Source of the DNA: Eubacterium sp.
GTDB taxonomy: Bacteria; Bacillota; Clostridia; Lachnospirales; Lachnospiraceae
DNA length: 44,335 nt
Assembly: GCA_022769785.1 (NCBI GenBank)
Contig: JALEIY010000023.1
Location: forward strand, 1 to 44,335
Direction of reading: 5' to 3'
Below the pieces are notes generated by a model, which searched no databases, was not told the origin of the DNA, and worked only from the letters and a program-made list of their open reading frames with translations. Both the position numbers and the translations under genes were made by a program. Positions 27,941 through 38,200 of the stretch are shown here, piece by piece; the stretch's first letter is position 1, and every line of letters starts with the position of its first letter.

Positions 27941-29488
27941 ATGGGAAAATATTTAATGGGTATTGATGCAGGAACCGGCAGTGTTCGAGTTGCGCTGTAT
28001 GATTACCGCGGACAAAACCGTGCATATTGCGTAGAGGAATATGAAACCACGTATCCTCGTAACGGTTGGGCAGAACAGGATGACAACGGATGGTGGGAAG
28101 CGTTGAAGAAAGCAATTCCTGGCTGTATGAAAAAAGCCGGTATCGGTCCGGACAGCGTAGCTGCCATCACATGTGATGCCACAACAAACACTCTGGTTTA
28201 CCTGGATGAAAATGACGTTTCCGTTCGTAAGCCAATCCTCTGGATGGACGTTCGTGCCACCAAGGAAGCTGCATTCATCGACGAGATTCGTGAGGATTAC
28301 GAAGCAACAAGATTCTACAAACCAAGCTTCCGTGCGGACACAATGGTTCCGAAATGTATGTGGGTTAAGAAAAATGAGCCGGAAAACTGGGAAAAAACAA
28401 AAACCATTATGGAATTTGAAGACTGGCTCAACTGGAAACTGACCGGCAAAAAGACCGTATGTATGTCCATCGCAGCATTCCGCTGGAACTACGATGCAAA
28501 AAATGGAGGTTATCCGTTAGACTTCTACGCAGCCTGCGGTCTGGAAGACGTTGTGGACAAATTCCCGAAAGATGTCTTAAAAGTTGGTGAGGTAATCGGA
28601 CCGGTAAGCAGAGAAGCAGCCCTGACCTTTGGTCTGAGCACAAAAACACTCGTTGTAGAAGGTACCGCAGACTGTAACGCATGTATGTTTGGTGTCGGTG
28701 GTGTAAGACCAAACGGTATGACCTTAATCGGTGGAACATCCACATGTCTGTTAGGACTTTCCGAAGAAGATTTCCACGTTGCCGGCGTAAACGGAACCTA
28801 TCCAAACTGTATGTATGATGGAACCAGCCTTCTTGAAGGTGGTCAGACAGCAGCAGGTTCTATCCTTACATGGTTTAAAAACAACCTCCTTCCGGGTTCC
28901 TGGATGGAAGAAGCAGCAACCAGAGAAATGAACATTTTCGACCTGATGTCTGAAAAAGCAGCAACCATTCCAATCGGCTGTGAAGGTCTGGTTATGATGG
29001 ATTACTTCCAGGGTAACCGTGCTCCTTACTCCGATTCCAAAGCCCGCGGAATGTTCTGGGGACTTTCCATCGGAACTACAACCGCACATATGGCAAGAGC
29101 CGTATACGAAGGTGTTGCTTATGGCGCAAATCACTGTATCGTAAGCATGAAAGAAGCTGGCTACGATGTTAAAGAGATTTATGCCTGCGGTGGTCTGGCA
29201 CAGTCTGATTTCTGGATGCAGATGCATGCAGATATCATCGGTGTTCCAATGTACACAACCGTAGAAAATCAGAGCGCAGGATGTCTTGGTGACTGTATCA
29301 TCGCTGCAGTGGGAATCGGCGTTTATCCTGATTTCGGAGAAGCTGCAGACAGCATGATTCGTGTAGACAAAGAATACATTCCGGATATGGAAGCACATAA
29401 AGAGTATCAGTTCTATATGGAACGCTACATGGAAACATGGCCGCAGATGAGAGATATTGTACATAAAACAGTAGATCACAATAACTAA
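27941..29488 (+). CDS. FGGY-family carbohydrate kinase
   Basis: MGKYLMGIDAGTGSVRVALYDYRG...GWAEQDDNGWWEALKKAI...LIGGTSTCLLG...GLAQSDFWMQMHADIIGVPMYTTVENQSAGCLGDCIIAAVGIGVY. Confidence 0.92.
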   Translation: MGKYLMGIDAGTGSVRVALYDYRGQNRAYCVEEYETTYPRNGWAEQDDNGWWEALKKAIPGCMKKAGIGPDSVAAITCDATTNTLVYLDENDVSVRKPILWMDVRATKEAAFIDEIREDYEATRFYKPSFRADTMVPKCMWVKKNEPENWEKTKTIMEFEDWLNWKLTGKKTVCMSIAAFRWNYDAKNGGYPLDFYAACGLEDVVDKFPKDVLKVGEVIGPVSREAALTFGLSTKTLVVEGTADCNACMFGVGGVRPNGMTLIGGTSTCLLGLSEEDFHVAGVNGTYPNCMYDGTSLLEGGQTAAGSILTWFKNNLLPGSWMEEAATREMNIFDLMSEKAATIPIGCEGLVMMDYFQGNRAPYSDSKARGMFWGLSIGTTTAHMARAVYEGVAYGANHCIVSMKEAGYDVKEIYACGGLAQSDFWMQMHADIIGVPMYTTVENQSAGCLGDCIIAAVGIGVYPDFGEAADSMIRVDKEYIPDMEAHKEYQFYMERYMETWPQMRDIVHKTVDHNN

Positions 29489-29504
29489 AAATAAAAGGCT
29501 TAAA

Positions 29505-29534
29505 AAGGCACCGCGGTTTTATCTGCGGTGCCTT
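29505..29534 (+). repeat. 10-bp perfect hairpin between FGGY kinase and second rpiB
   Basis: AAGGCACCGC-ggttttatct-GCGGTGCCTT. No T tract follows (gcgctttac). Confidence 0.7.
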
Positions 29535-29592
29535 GCGCTTTACAAAGACAGAAGAATTGTTTATAATGATTCAAAAATGTCAGGAGGAAAAT

Positions 29593-30051
29593 ATGGCGGA
29601 AGTAAAAGTAATCGGAATCGGCAATGACCATGCCGCAGTAGAAATGAAAAATCAGATAAAAGCATTTCTGGAAGAAAAAGGATATCAGGTTATCAATTAC
29701 GGAACAGATACGGATGAAAGCTGTGATTATCCGATTTATGGAGAAAAAGTCGGACGGGCTGTTGCCAGCGGTGAGGTAGATGCCGGTGTGCTGATTTGCG
29801 GAACAGGAATCGGAATTTCCATTGCAGCCAATAAAGTCAAAGGAGTCCGTGCCGCAGTCTGCAGCGAGCCGGTGACAGCAAGACTGACAAAAGAGCATAA
29901 CAATGCCAATATTATTGCCTTTGGTGCCAGAATTGTCGGCATTGAAACCGCAAAGGCGATTGTGACTGCATGGCTGGATGCGGAATACATTGGAAGCGGC
30001 AGACATGAAAAACGGGTAAATATGCTTAAGGAAATCGAGGAATCCCGATGA
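29593..30051 (+). CDS. RpiB-family sugar-phosphate isomerase, paralogue 2
   Basis: [111 protein letters not shown]. Confidence 0.93.
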   Translation: MAEVKVIGIGNDHAAVEMKNQIKAFLEEKGYQVINYGTDTDESCDYPIYGEKVGRAVASGEVDAGVLICGTGIGISIAANKVKGVRAAVCSEPVTARLTKEHNNANIIAFGARIVGIETAKAIVTAWLDAEYIGSGRHEKRVNMLKEIEESR

Positions 30052-30467
30052 GCGAATTTATTTCTTTTCGCAGGGAAGAGATTGAAAAAGCATTTGAAGG
30101 GGAGAGAAGACAGTATTTTGCGGGAGACCTGAAAAAACCGCAGAAACTCCCCTTCCTTTTTTCGGAAAACGTGGAGGTGGGACTGACTTCCTATGATACC
30201 TTCACATCCGAACCGGCGCACCGCCATTCGGTTGCGACCGAATATCAGTATATGGTTTCCGGAAGAACCCGGTATCTCGATACCGATACCGGACAGGAGT
30301 ACGAATTTCAGGCAGGAGATTTTTTTGCGGTCAGACCGGGAACCCCGTATGCACAGAAATCAGAACCCGGAACAAAAATAATCTTTATTAAAGAGCCGTC
30401 CATCAATGACAAGGAGCTTGTCGAAATGGATGAGAAAGTAAAAAAATGGCTGACCGCTGTATTTTAA
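30048..30467 (+). CDS. Cupin-domain protein
   Basis: HRHSVATEYQYMVSGRTRYLDTDTGQEYEFQAGDFFAVRPGTPYAQKSEPGTKIIFIK. ATGA overlap with preceding rpiB. Confidence 0.85.
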   Translation: MSEFISFRREEIEKAFEGERRQYFAGDLKKPQKLPFLFSENVEVGLTSYDTFTSEPAHRHSVATEYQYMVSGRTRYLDTDTGQEYEFQAGDFFAVRPGTPYAQKSEPGTKIIFIKEPSINDKELVEMDEKVKKWLTAVF

Positions 30468-30539
30468 TCAAAAAAAGAAAGTCTGGCTGCTTTTTGGAAA
30501 AAAACAAAAACGCAGCGCGGACACAGGAGGAACAAAACG

Positions 30540-31487
30540 ATGAGAAAAGTAGTAGATGATGTGCACCTGATGGTGAAGGTTTGTGATCTGTATTATAATC
30601 AGAATATCAGCCAGCAGCAGATTGCAAAAACACTGAATCTGTCCCGTCCCACTGTGTCCCGGCTGCTGGCATCTGCCAGAGAACAGGGTATCGTTCAAAT
30701 CAACATATCCAATCTGGATGAAATCAAATACTGGGAGCTGGAGCGCCAGCTTGAAAAAGAATATCATTTGAAAAATGTGTTGATTGTAGATTCTCCTTCC
30801 ACAGACGAAGAACTGAAAAATGTACTGGGAAATGCAGCGGGACGTTACCTGGAATATACCATAAAAGAGGGAAATACCGTGGGGGTATCCATGGGTTCCA
30901 CTCTCTATCAGGTGGTTTCCCGAATGTCCGAGCCCATGGCAAAGGACGTTACTTTTGTGCCGCTGATTGGCGGAATGGGAGAGCTTCGTATGGAGCTTCA
31001 TTCAAACAGTCTGGCAGAGGCAATGTCAAGAACCTATGAAGGAAAGTTTATACCTCTTCATGCGCCTGCCCGGGTATCCTCTGCGGCCATCCGGGACGAG
31101 CTGATAAAAGAAGAAAGCTTAAACCGGGCCATTCGCCTGGCGGAACATCTTGATGTGGCTATCGTGGGAATCGGATATCCCAACGAAGGCTCCGCCATCA
31201 AAGCCACAGGATATTTTAAGGAAAATGAGATGGAGCTGCTGAAGGAAAGAAATGTTGCCGGAGAAATCTGCATGCAGTTTTATGACATTTCCGGAGACAC
31301 CTCTCCTTTTGAAAATGATAATAACGTAGTTGGCCTGGATATCCATAAGCTGAGAAAGGTTCCCTGCTCCATTGGCATCGCCGGTGGTATGGAGAAAATC
31401 TCTGCCATCCGGGGCGCTCTGGCAGGAAAATATATCAATACCCTGATTACCGATTACCGTTGTGCAGAGGCATTGATAAAAGAATAA
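30540..31487 (+). CDS. SorC/DeoR-type sugar-binding transcriptional regulator
   Basis: HTH YYNQNISQQQIAKTLNLSRPTVSRLLASAREQGIVQINI, C-terminal sugar-binding domain ...LGNAAGRYLEYTIKEGNTVGVSMGSTLYQVV.... Confidence 0.92.
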   Translation: MRKVVDDVHLMVKVCDLYYNQNISQQQIAKTLNLSRPTVSRLLASAREQGIVQINISNLDEIKYWELERQLEKEYHLKNVLIVDSPSTDEELKNVLGNAAGRYLEYTIKEGNTVGVSMGSTLYQVVSRMSEPMAKDVTFVPLIGGMGELRMELHSNSLAEAMSRTYEGKFIPLHAPARVSSAAIRDELIKEESLNRAIRLAEHLDVAIVGIGYPNEGSAIKATGYFKENEMELLKERNVAGEICMQFYDISGDTSPFENDNNVVGLDIHKLRKVPCSIGIAGGMEKISAIRGALAGKYINTLITDYRCAEALIKE

Positions 31488-31501
31488 CACTGTATTCTGT
31501 A

Positions 31502-31531
31502 TTGACAAAAAAGGCAGATTTGGTATATCAT
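31502..31531 (+). promoter_or_regulatory. Candidate promoter of ilvBN
   Basis: TTGACA at 31502-31507 with TATATC/TATCAT about 16-18 bp downstream, followed by a ~190-nt leader. Confidence 0.55.
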
Positions 31532-31592
31532 TAAAATACTACGCTTATTGTAGATTAACGCTTTACATTGTCAAAGAAGCAACAATTTTTTT

Positions 31593-31627
31593 AAAAAGAT
31601 GTCTCCCCGGGGAGTCATTTTTCTTTT
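31593..31627 (+). terminator. Terminator-like hairpin in ilvB leader (possible attenuator)
   Basis: AAAAAGATGTCTCC-CCGG-GGAGTCATTTTTCTTTT, located between the promoter candidate and ilvB. Confidence 0.55.
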
Positions 31628-31724
31628 GGAAAAACCTCTGTCAGAAAAGAGGAAATGCAGCGGTTTCCGAAAAGACGGAAGCCCCTTTCAATAGATAAAA
31701 TATAACGATAAAGGAGTGGAAACG

Positions 31725-33458
31725 ATGAAGATTTCAGGGAATAACCTGTTTGTAACGGCAATGAAAAAGGAAGGCGTGGATACAATTTTCGCATATCCGG
31801 GAGGCATGGTCGTCAATCTTTTGGATGCACTCCATGATTGTCACGGTATTAATCTGGTACTTCCAAGACACGAGCAGGGACTGATTCATGCAGCGGACGG
31901 TTATGCGAGGGCAACGGGAAAGGTTGGGGTCTGTCTGGTAACAAGCGGTCCCGGCGCAACCAACCTGGTTACGGGAATTGCCACCGCCAATTATGACAGT
32001 ATTCCGCTGGTCTGCTTTACCGGACAGGTACCGGAGCATTTAATCGGTAATGACGCATTTCAGGAAGTGGATATTGTGGGAATTACCCGCAATGTTGCAA
32101 AGTTTGTAATTATGGTGCGGGACAGAGAAATGCTGGCTCAGCGCATCAAAGAGGCATTTTACATAGCCCGTTCCGGAAAACCGGGACCGGTGCTTGTTGA
32201 CCTCCCGACGGATGTCATGGCAGAGCTGGGTTCCACCTCTTATCCGACTGAGGTGAATATCCGCGGCTATAAACCGAACAAGGGTGTTCACGTGGGACAG
32301 CTTAAAAAAGCAATCGCCCTGATGGAAGAAGCGAAAAAACCGATGTTCTTAATCGGTGGCGGCGTGAATCTGGCCCATGCACAGCAGGATATGAAAGAAC
32401 TGGCAGAAAAACTGGATGTGCCGGTTATCACAACCGTCATGGGACGGGGAGCGATTTCCACAGAGCATCCACTTTATATTGGTAATATCGGTATGCATGG
32501 CTCCTATGCGGCAAACCGTACCGCCAATGAATGCGATTTGATGTTTTCCATCGGCTGCCGTTTTAACGACAGAGTTACCGGAAATGTTGCTAAATTTGCA
32601 CCAAATGCGAAGGTCGTACATATTGACATAGAATCAGCTGCCATCTCAAGAAATGTAACGGTAGACATCCCAATCGTTGCCGATGCCAAAGCGGCCATCC
32701 GAAAGATTATCGAGCATACGAAACCGATGGAGCACAAAGCGTGGATTGAAGAAATCAAAGGCTGGGACAAAGAGCATCCGCTGGGCATGAAGGTGCCGGT
32801 GGGAGTCAGTCCGGAGCATATCATCCGTACTTTAAATGAAGTCTATGCAGACTGCGACACCATATTTACCTCCGATGTAGGACAGCATCAGATGTGGGCA
32901 TCCCAGTATCTGAAGCTGGATGAAACACACCGGCTGGTTCAGAGCGGCGGTCTTGGAACCATGGGCTTTGGACTTCCGTCTGCGGTAGGAGCCAAAATTG
33001 GCTGCCCGGAAAAGGAAGTGGTTTCCATCAGCGGTGACGGCGGATTTCAGATGAATATACAGGAGATGGCCACAGCCGTCAATCAGGAGCTCCCTCTGGT
33101 GAATATTGTATTTAACAATAATTATCTCGGTATGGTGCGTCAGATGCAGCATCTTTTCCATAAAAAACGTTACACCATTACCTGCCTTCGTTACCACAAA
33201 TCCTGCGAAGGCCGATGCGGAACGGAAGGATGGGAATGTCCGGAATATTCCCCGAACTTCGTAAAAATTGCAGAAGCCTATGGCACAAAGGGATATCTGG
33301 TAACCAGTAATGAACAATTAAAGGAAACCATCGAGAAAGCAAGAGCTTATGCCACAGAAAACCGGCTTCCGGTTATTGTGGAATGTGCGGTGGCTCCGGA
33401 CGAGCTGGTACTGCCGATGATTCGTGGAGGAGCCAGTTTTGAGGATATTATTTTCTAG
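31725..33458 (+). CDS. ilvB: Acetolactate synthase large subunit
   Basis: YPGGMVVNLLDALHDCHGINLVLPRHEQGLIHAADGYARATGKVGVCLVTSGPGATNLVTGIATANYDSIPLVCFTGQV...GTMGFGLPSAVGAKIG...GDGGFQMN. RBS aaggag. Confidence 0.96.
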   Translation: MKISGNNLFVTAMKKEGVDTIFAYPGGMVVNLLDALHDCHGINLVLPRHEQGLIHAADGYARATGKVGVCLVTSGPGATNLVTGIATANYDSIPLVCFTGQVPEHLIGNDAFQEVDIVGITRNVAKFVIMVRDREMLAQRIKEAFYIARSGKPGPVLVDLPTDVMAELGSTSYPTEVNIRGYKPNKGVHVGQLKKAIALMEEAKKPMFLIGGGVNLAHAQQDMKELAEKLDVPVITTVMGRGAISTEHPLYIGNIGMHGSYAANRTANECDLMFSIGCRFNDRVTGNVAKFAPNAKVVHIDIESAAISRNVTVDIPIVADAKAAIRKIIEHTKPMEHKAWIEEIKGWDKEHPLGMKVPVGVSPEHIIRTLNEVYADCDTIFTSDVGQHQMWASQYLKLDETHRLVQSGGLGTMGFGLPSAVGAKIGCPEKEVVSISGDGGFQMNIQEMATAVNQELPLVNIVFNNNYLGMVRQMQHLFHKKRYTITCLRYHKSCEGRCGTEGWECPEYSPNFVKIAEAYGTKGYLVTSNEQLKETIEKARAYATENRLPVIVECAVAPDELVLPMIRGGASFEDIIF

Positions 33459-33470
33459 GAGGGCGGTAAA

Positions 33471-33989
33471 ATGAGGCAATTAAATAATGTCAAAAAGAAA
33501 AGATGGGTGTCCCTGTATGTGGAAAACCGTATTGGTGTGCTGGCAAGAATCTCCGGAATGATGTCCGGAAAATCCTACAATATTGACAGTATTACAGTGG
33601 GTGTCACGGAAGACCCGACCATTTCAAGAATGACCATTGGATTAAATTCCGATGACGCAACCTTCGAACAGATTAAAAAACAGCTCAATCGCTGTGTCGA
33701 GGTTATCAAGCTCAACGATATTACAGATGCACCGACCCACATGAAAGAAATCTTATTTGTCAAGATTCATGAATGCTCTGAATTTGAAAAAGGAGAAATC
33801 TTCCGAATTGCCCAGGTATTTAACGCCAAAGCAATTGACTACGGTATCAACAGTGTACTTTTGGAAAGCGTAGCCACTGAAGGAAGAAATAACGATTTAA
33901 TTGCGTTGCTCAAGAAAAAATTTGAGCAGGTGGAAATCGTTCGTGGAGGTATCGTTGCCATTGAATCCATCAGCAAAACAGAACGATAA
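33471..33989 (+). CDS. ilvN: Acetolactate synthase small (regulatory) subunit, ACT domain
   Basis: RWVSLYVENRIGVLARISGMMSGKSYNIDSITVGVTEDPTISRMTIGLNSDD...; directly downstream of ilvB. Confidence 0.95.
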   Translation: MRQLNNVKKKRWVSLYVENRIGVLARISGMMSGKSYNIDSITVGVTEDPTISRMTIGLNSDDATFEQIKKQLNRCVEVIKLNDITDAPTHMKEILFVKIHECSEFEKGEIFRIAQVFNAKAIDYGINSVLLESVATEGRNNDLIALLKKKFEQVEIVRGGIVAIESISKTER

Positions 33990-34003
33990 ATATATGATAT
34001 CAG

Positions 34004-34033
34004 CCGGGAAAGCTTTGCTTTCCCGGTTTTTTT
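34004..34033 (+). terminator. Rho-independent terminator after ilvN
   Basis: CCGGGAAAGC-TTT-GCTTTCCCGG followed by TTTTTTT. Confidence 0.95.
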
Positions 34034-34121
34034 AAACGCACAAAAAAGTGCGTACTTAACAAAATCATATAAAATGTTATTCTATATTTGTACAATCATC
34101 ATCAGAAAGGGGAACTCAGCA

Positions 34122-34622
34122 ATGAAAGAAATTTTTCATAGAACAAGTATCAGAAATTATCAGGACAAACCGGTAGAGACGGAAAAAATTGAGAAAATGC
34201 TTCGGGCGGCCATGGCGGCGCCGTCAGCAGGAAATCAGCAGCCGTGGGAGTTTTATGTGGTTACGGATAAAGATGCTTTGAAAAAACTTGCAAAAACAAG
34301 CCCTTATGCAGGATGCACCGCCAATGCACCGATGGCATTTGTTGCCTGCTACCGGAAAAACTGTGATATGCCGGAGTATGCGCAGATTGATGTAAGTGCT
34401 GCAGTAGAAAATCTCCTGCTCGAAGCAGATTCTCTGGGATTAGGAGCAGTGTGGCTGGGCATTGCGCCGTTAACGGACAGAATGGAAGCGGTACGGCAGG
34501 TACTTTCCATGCCGCAGGAGCTTGACGCATTTGCAATTATTCCATGCGGCTATCCGGTTCGGGCCGGAGTACAGCAGGACAGATATGATACGAATCGTAT
34601 CCATTGGGTAAAATCATGCTGA
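34122..34622 (+). CDS. Nitroreductase family protein
   Basis: MKEIFHRTSIRNYQDKPVETEKIEKMLRAAMAAPSAGNQQPWEFYVVTD...DVSAAVENLLLEADSLGLGAVWLGIAPL...IIPCGYP. Confidence 0.93.
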   Translation: MKEIFHRTSIRNYQDKPVETEKIEKMLRAAMAAPSAGNQQPWEFYVVTDKDALKKLAKTSPYAGCTANAPMAFVACYRKNCDMPEYAQIDVSAAVENLLLEADSLGLGAVWLGIAPLTDRMEAVRQVLSMPQELDAFAIIPCGYPVRAGVQQDRYDTNRIHWVKSC

Positions 34623-34687
34623 CGCATGACGCGCATCTCGTAGCAAGAACGCCGGGGTGTTCTTGAGAAAAAGGGGAGATTCGGTAT

Positions 34688-35032
34688 ATGGGAAAATTAA
34701 AAACAGAATATCCATGCGCTTTAATCCTGTCTCATAACCTCATCGGAGGCAAATGGAAGCTGCGTATTTTATGGCATATCATTCATGGAGATAATCGGTT
34801 TTCCCTCTTACTGAAAGCCATTCCGGATATCACCCAGAAGGAGTTAAGTTCACAGTTAAAGGAACTGGAGAAAAATCACATTCTGAAACGGACGGTAATC
34901 GATGATAATCCGCCCAAAGTTGTGGTATATCACATTGCAGAAGAATATTCAGAATTAGTCTCAATTATTGAAAATGTCTGCACGTTTACAAAGGGTTACG
35001 CAAAAAACAATAGAATAAAAATAGAAGATTAA
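34688..35032 (+). CDS. HxlR-family transcriptional regulator
   Basis: YPCALILSHNLIGGKWKLRILWHIIHGDNRFSLLLKAIPDITQKELSSQLKELEKNHILKRTVIDDNPPKVVVYHIAEEYSEL. Confidence 0.92.
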   Translation: MGKLKTEYPCALILSHNLIGGKWKLRILWHIIHGDNRFSLLLKAIPDITQKELSSQLKELEKNHILKRTVIDDNPPKVVVYHIAEEYSELVSIIENVCTFTKGYAKNNRIKIED

Positions 35033-35217
35033 TGCCCCTGTGTTGCCGTTGAAGAGGTGACGCAGGGGTAAACTGCGTTATAAGGGATATTTGCACGCTT
35101 TAATCTTGATACAAAATAAAATATAATAAAAATATATGTAAAATATTGACAGGGACTAAAAATGATGATAGTATAAAAATGGAAAAAATAGTAAATGTAT
35201 TTGGAAAGGAGAGCAGC

Positions 35218-38200
35218 ATGGGAAACATTTGCAGACAGATTCTCGTGTTTCTTCTCGTTGCGGCCATGCTTTTTTCTGCCGTCCCTGTTCCGGTGTTTGC
35301 AGCCGGACAGTCAACCGGTGGACAGACAAAGCAGCCGTCATCAGAAGAATCCATTTCGGGAAATGTGCATGCAAATGAGAAAGAAGATGCCCCGGTGGGC
35401 AGAGAGAAGACACAATTAGAGAGAAATCAGGTGACTGCCACAGGCAGTGTATTAAACAATATGGAAAAAGCTGCAGAAGAAGCAGAGAAAACGGAGGCCG
35501 AAGCTTCAGAAAAAACATCGCAGGCTGAAGCTGACAAACCGGATTCTGACAAAGAAAATAATACGTCCGATACGTCAGAAAAGAAGGAAGAAACCGGAGA
35601 CAGTTCTCAGTCTGACACCGGACAAATCGGTGACAATACAGAGGAATCCACTTCTACTAGGGAAGAAGTGAAGAAAGAATCCGATGCAGACAAAGCAAGT
35701 GGAACGTTGCCTTCCGAGGATAAGACAGAGGATGCCTTGCCCGACAAGCAAACAAATCCTGAGAAGGAAGGGGAAAAACCGGAGAATGATGAGGAAGAAG
35801 TCCGTCATTTTCTGGAAACAGAAGAATTACAGGGGGAGTCTGCGCAGCTTTACAGTACCTTAGGACCTCACGATACGCCGATTCCGGGAGCTACAAGGCA
35901 CTATTTTACCCTTCAGAAAAACAGTAAGAAGGTATCGGAGACTTCCGGAGCGAAGGTGAAGGTGGTTTCCGGAGAAAAAGCAGGATATCAGTATATTGCG
36001 GATAATTATGGAGATGCCTGTAATTTTACACCCCGTTTTACCAATGCGACAAAAGTGAAGGTCGGAGGGGGAAGCGGCGGAGGGATTTCCTTTGATAAGG
36101 TTAAAGCATCGGAGTACAGCGTATATGGTGACCTTTTTACTTCTGTGCAAAACGGGAGAATCCAGACCAGGGTTTATGACCTGGAGAAATGTACAACGAA
36201 TCCGTATGCTCTGTATTCAAAGGTTGGCACCTGGTACGACCCCGTAACCCGTCGTGTTTATGATGTAGATATGAAGGTGACCGTAACCGGTTATCTTTTT
36301 CCGGGGAAAAATGTGCGCAGCCAGCTTCATAATACGAAGCTAAAGGCACCCTTTATAGGATTTCATAACAGCCAGATTGGGCTGGTGGTCATGGGAACCG
36401 ATTATGTGGAAACAAAGATGGATTTTTTCTATTCGGGAACGGAAACACCGGTTTCCGGAATAAAGGGTGCGATTCAGTTTGCAGATATTGATGCCCAGCA
36501 GGGTGTGGATTTTGGTTCGGGATTTTCGAAAGTGCTGTTATTTAAAGGGAGCGGAAGTCATCTTCAGTATCATTCAAAAGGAGTGATGAGCGGTTCGGTG
36601 GGATATGTTTCATCCCGAACAGTGGAGAATCTGTCAGTGCCGGATAAAAAGCTTACGACAGCAGTTGGGATTTTCAGTGGGCCATCTGTGAAGTGCCGAT
36701 GGACCGTGGCAAAATGTGACCATAAAGACACCGGAGGAAGCGGAACCACAGCGAATTATTATGCACCCGGTGGATACGGGATTCCGGCAGATTCCTCCCA
36801 GGCAGATGCCGTTTCCTATTATTACAGCAACAGTACCGGTTTTATTTATGTGGCTGCGCAGGTTGGGATATTGCCACTGCCTCAGGAAGTGAAAAAAGCA
36901 GTTTATACAGGAACGCTCAGCAGCAGCCGGTCACAGAGTCAGGAGAAAATTGCAAGGCTTGCAGACAGGGCAGAGAAGTTTACCTTTGTGGTATCTGCAG
37001 CAGCGGCATCCGGTTCTCCGTTTCTGGCATCTTATTCGTCCTTTGTGTTCAGTGACAGTATCAGTGAATACCTGAAGATTCGCAATATTAAAATTTATGC
37101 GGACAAGCCGGTCAGTTCTCCGTCTCAGGAAGGCGTATACTCCAATGTGACCAGTTGGTTTCACATTACCAGGGCGGTGCAGACGGATAAAAAGACAAAG
37201 GTGACGGCGGCAGCCACCCAGGAAGCCCGGGAGAAGGGCGGTTTTTACGGAAGAATGTATTATCTGCATATAGAAGTGGAATTAAAAAGTGATGCAGAAC
37301 TGTCATTGATTGGAAAACGTATCGAAGACATCTTTCAGACGGATAATACCATAGGGAAAAAAGTGCCGGGAACCGGTGATTATACAGGCAGATTCGCTCT
37401 GGACAATAAAGCGTCACTTAGTGTTGCCAACAGCACCGGAAATAAAGTATCCCTGGTTTCCAATGAGGTTTCCGCGGCTGTTTCCATGCGAATCGCGGTA
37501 AAAAAGCAGGACAGGGATTCCGGAGAACCGGTAAAAGGAGTTGTATTTGGGCTGTTTGGAGGAAGGGAAACAGAAAATAACGGAAACGAAGAACCATTAT
37601 ATAAAGCCGTGACAGATGAAAACGGAATTGCTGTCTTTGACAGCGGAAGCAATCAGACCTTTTATAAAGAAAAATATAAAGAAGGGCCTTATTATATCAA
37701 AGAAATTTCGGTTCCTGAGCAATATAAAAATGTCTGGAATCAAACGGCGATGAAGAAATGGAGTTTTCAGATTACGTCCCTGAAATCCGCGTCAATGTTG
37801 CTAAACAAAAACTTTTCATTAAAAGATATTTCTGCGGAAGCTATTTTAGTGAATGACAATAATATTCAGAACGAAAACGCTTTACGGGTTTATAAAAAAA
37901 GTAAAGATACGGGAGCTTATTTAAAGGGAGCAGTATTTCAATTATATGAGTGGTCAGCAAAGAAAAATACTTATGTAAAGAAGATGTCTCTTGCGGAGAA
38001 AGAGGATGCTTCAGGAAGAACTGTATATACGAACCCGGAGAAAATCATCAATACCATGGATAATCTGGGAAAATATAAAATCGTAGAAGCAAAAGCCCCA
38101 AAAGGCTGTGTTCTTACCGGCGAAGAATGGGCATTTGAAATATTTGCCGATACGCCGGCAGATGGAAGCAATCTCTGTTTTACCAGTATGACAACGGGAA

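Noticed and set aside
22894-30467. Sulfoquinovose (sulfo-TK or sulfo-TAL) degradation operon
   Set aside because: The split transketolase, RpiB-like and transaldolase genes invite it, but there is no recognisable sulfoquinovosidase, SQ isomerase, SLA reductase or sulfonate exporter. The FGGY kinase and G1PDH-family genes do not fit.
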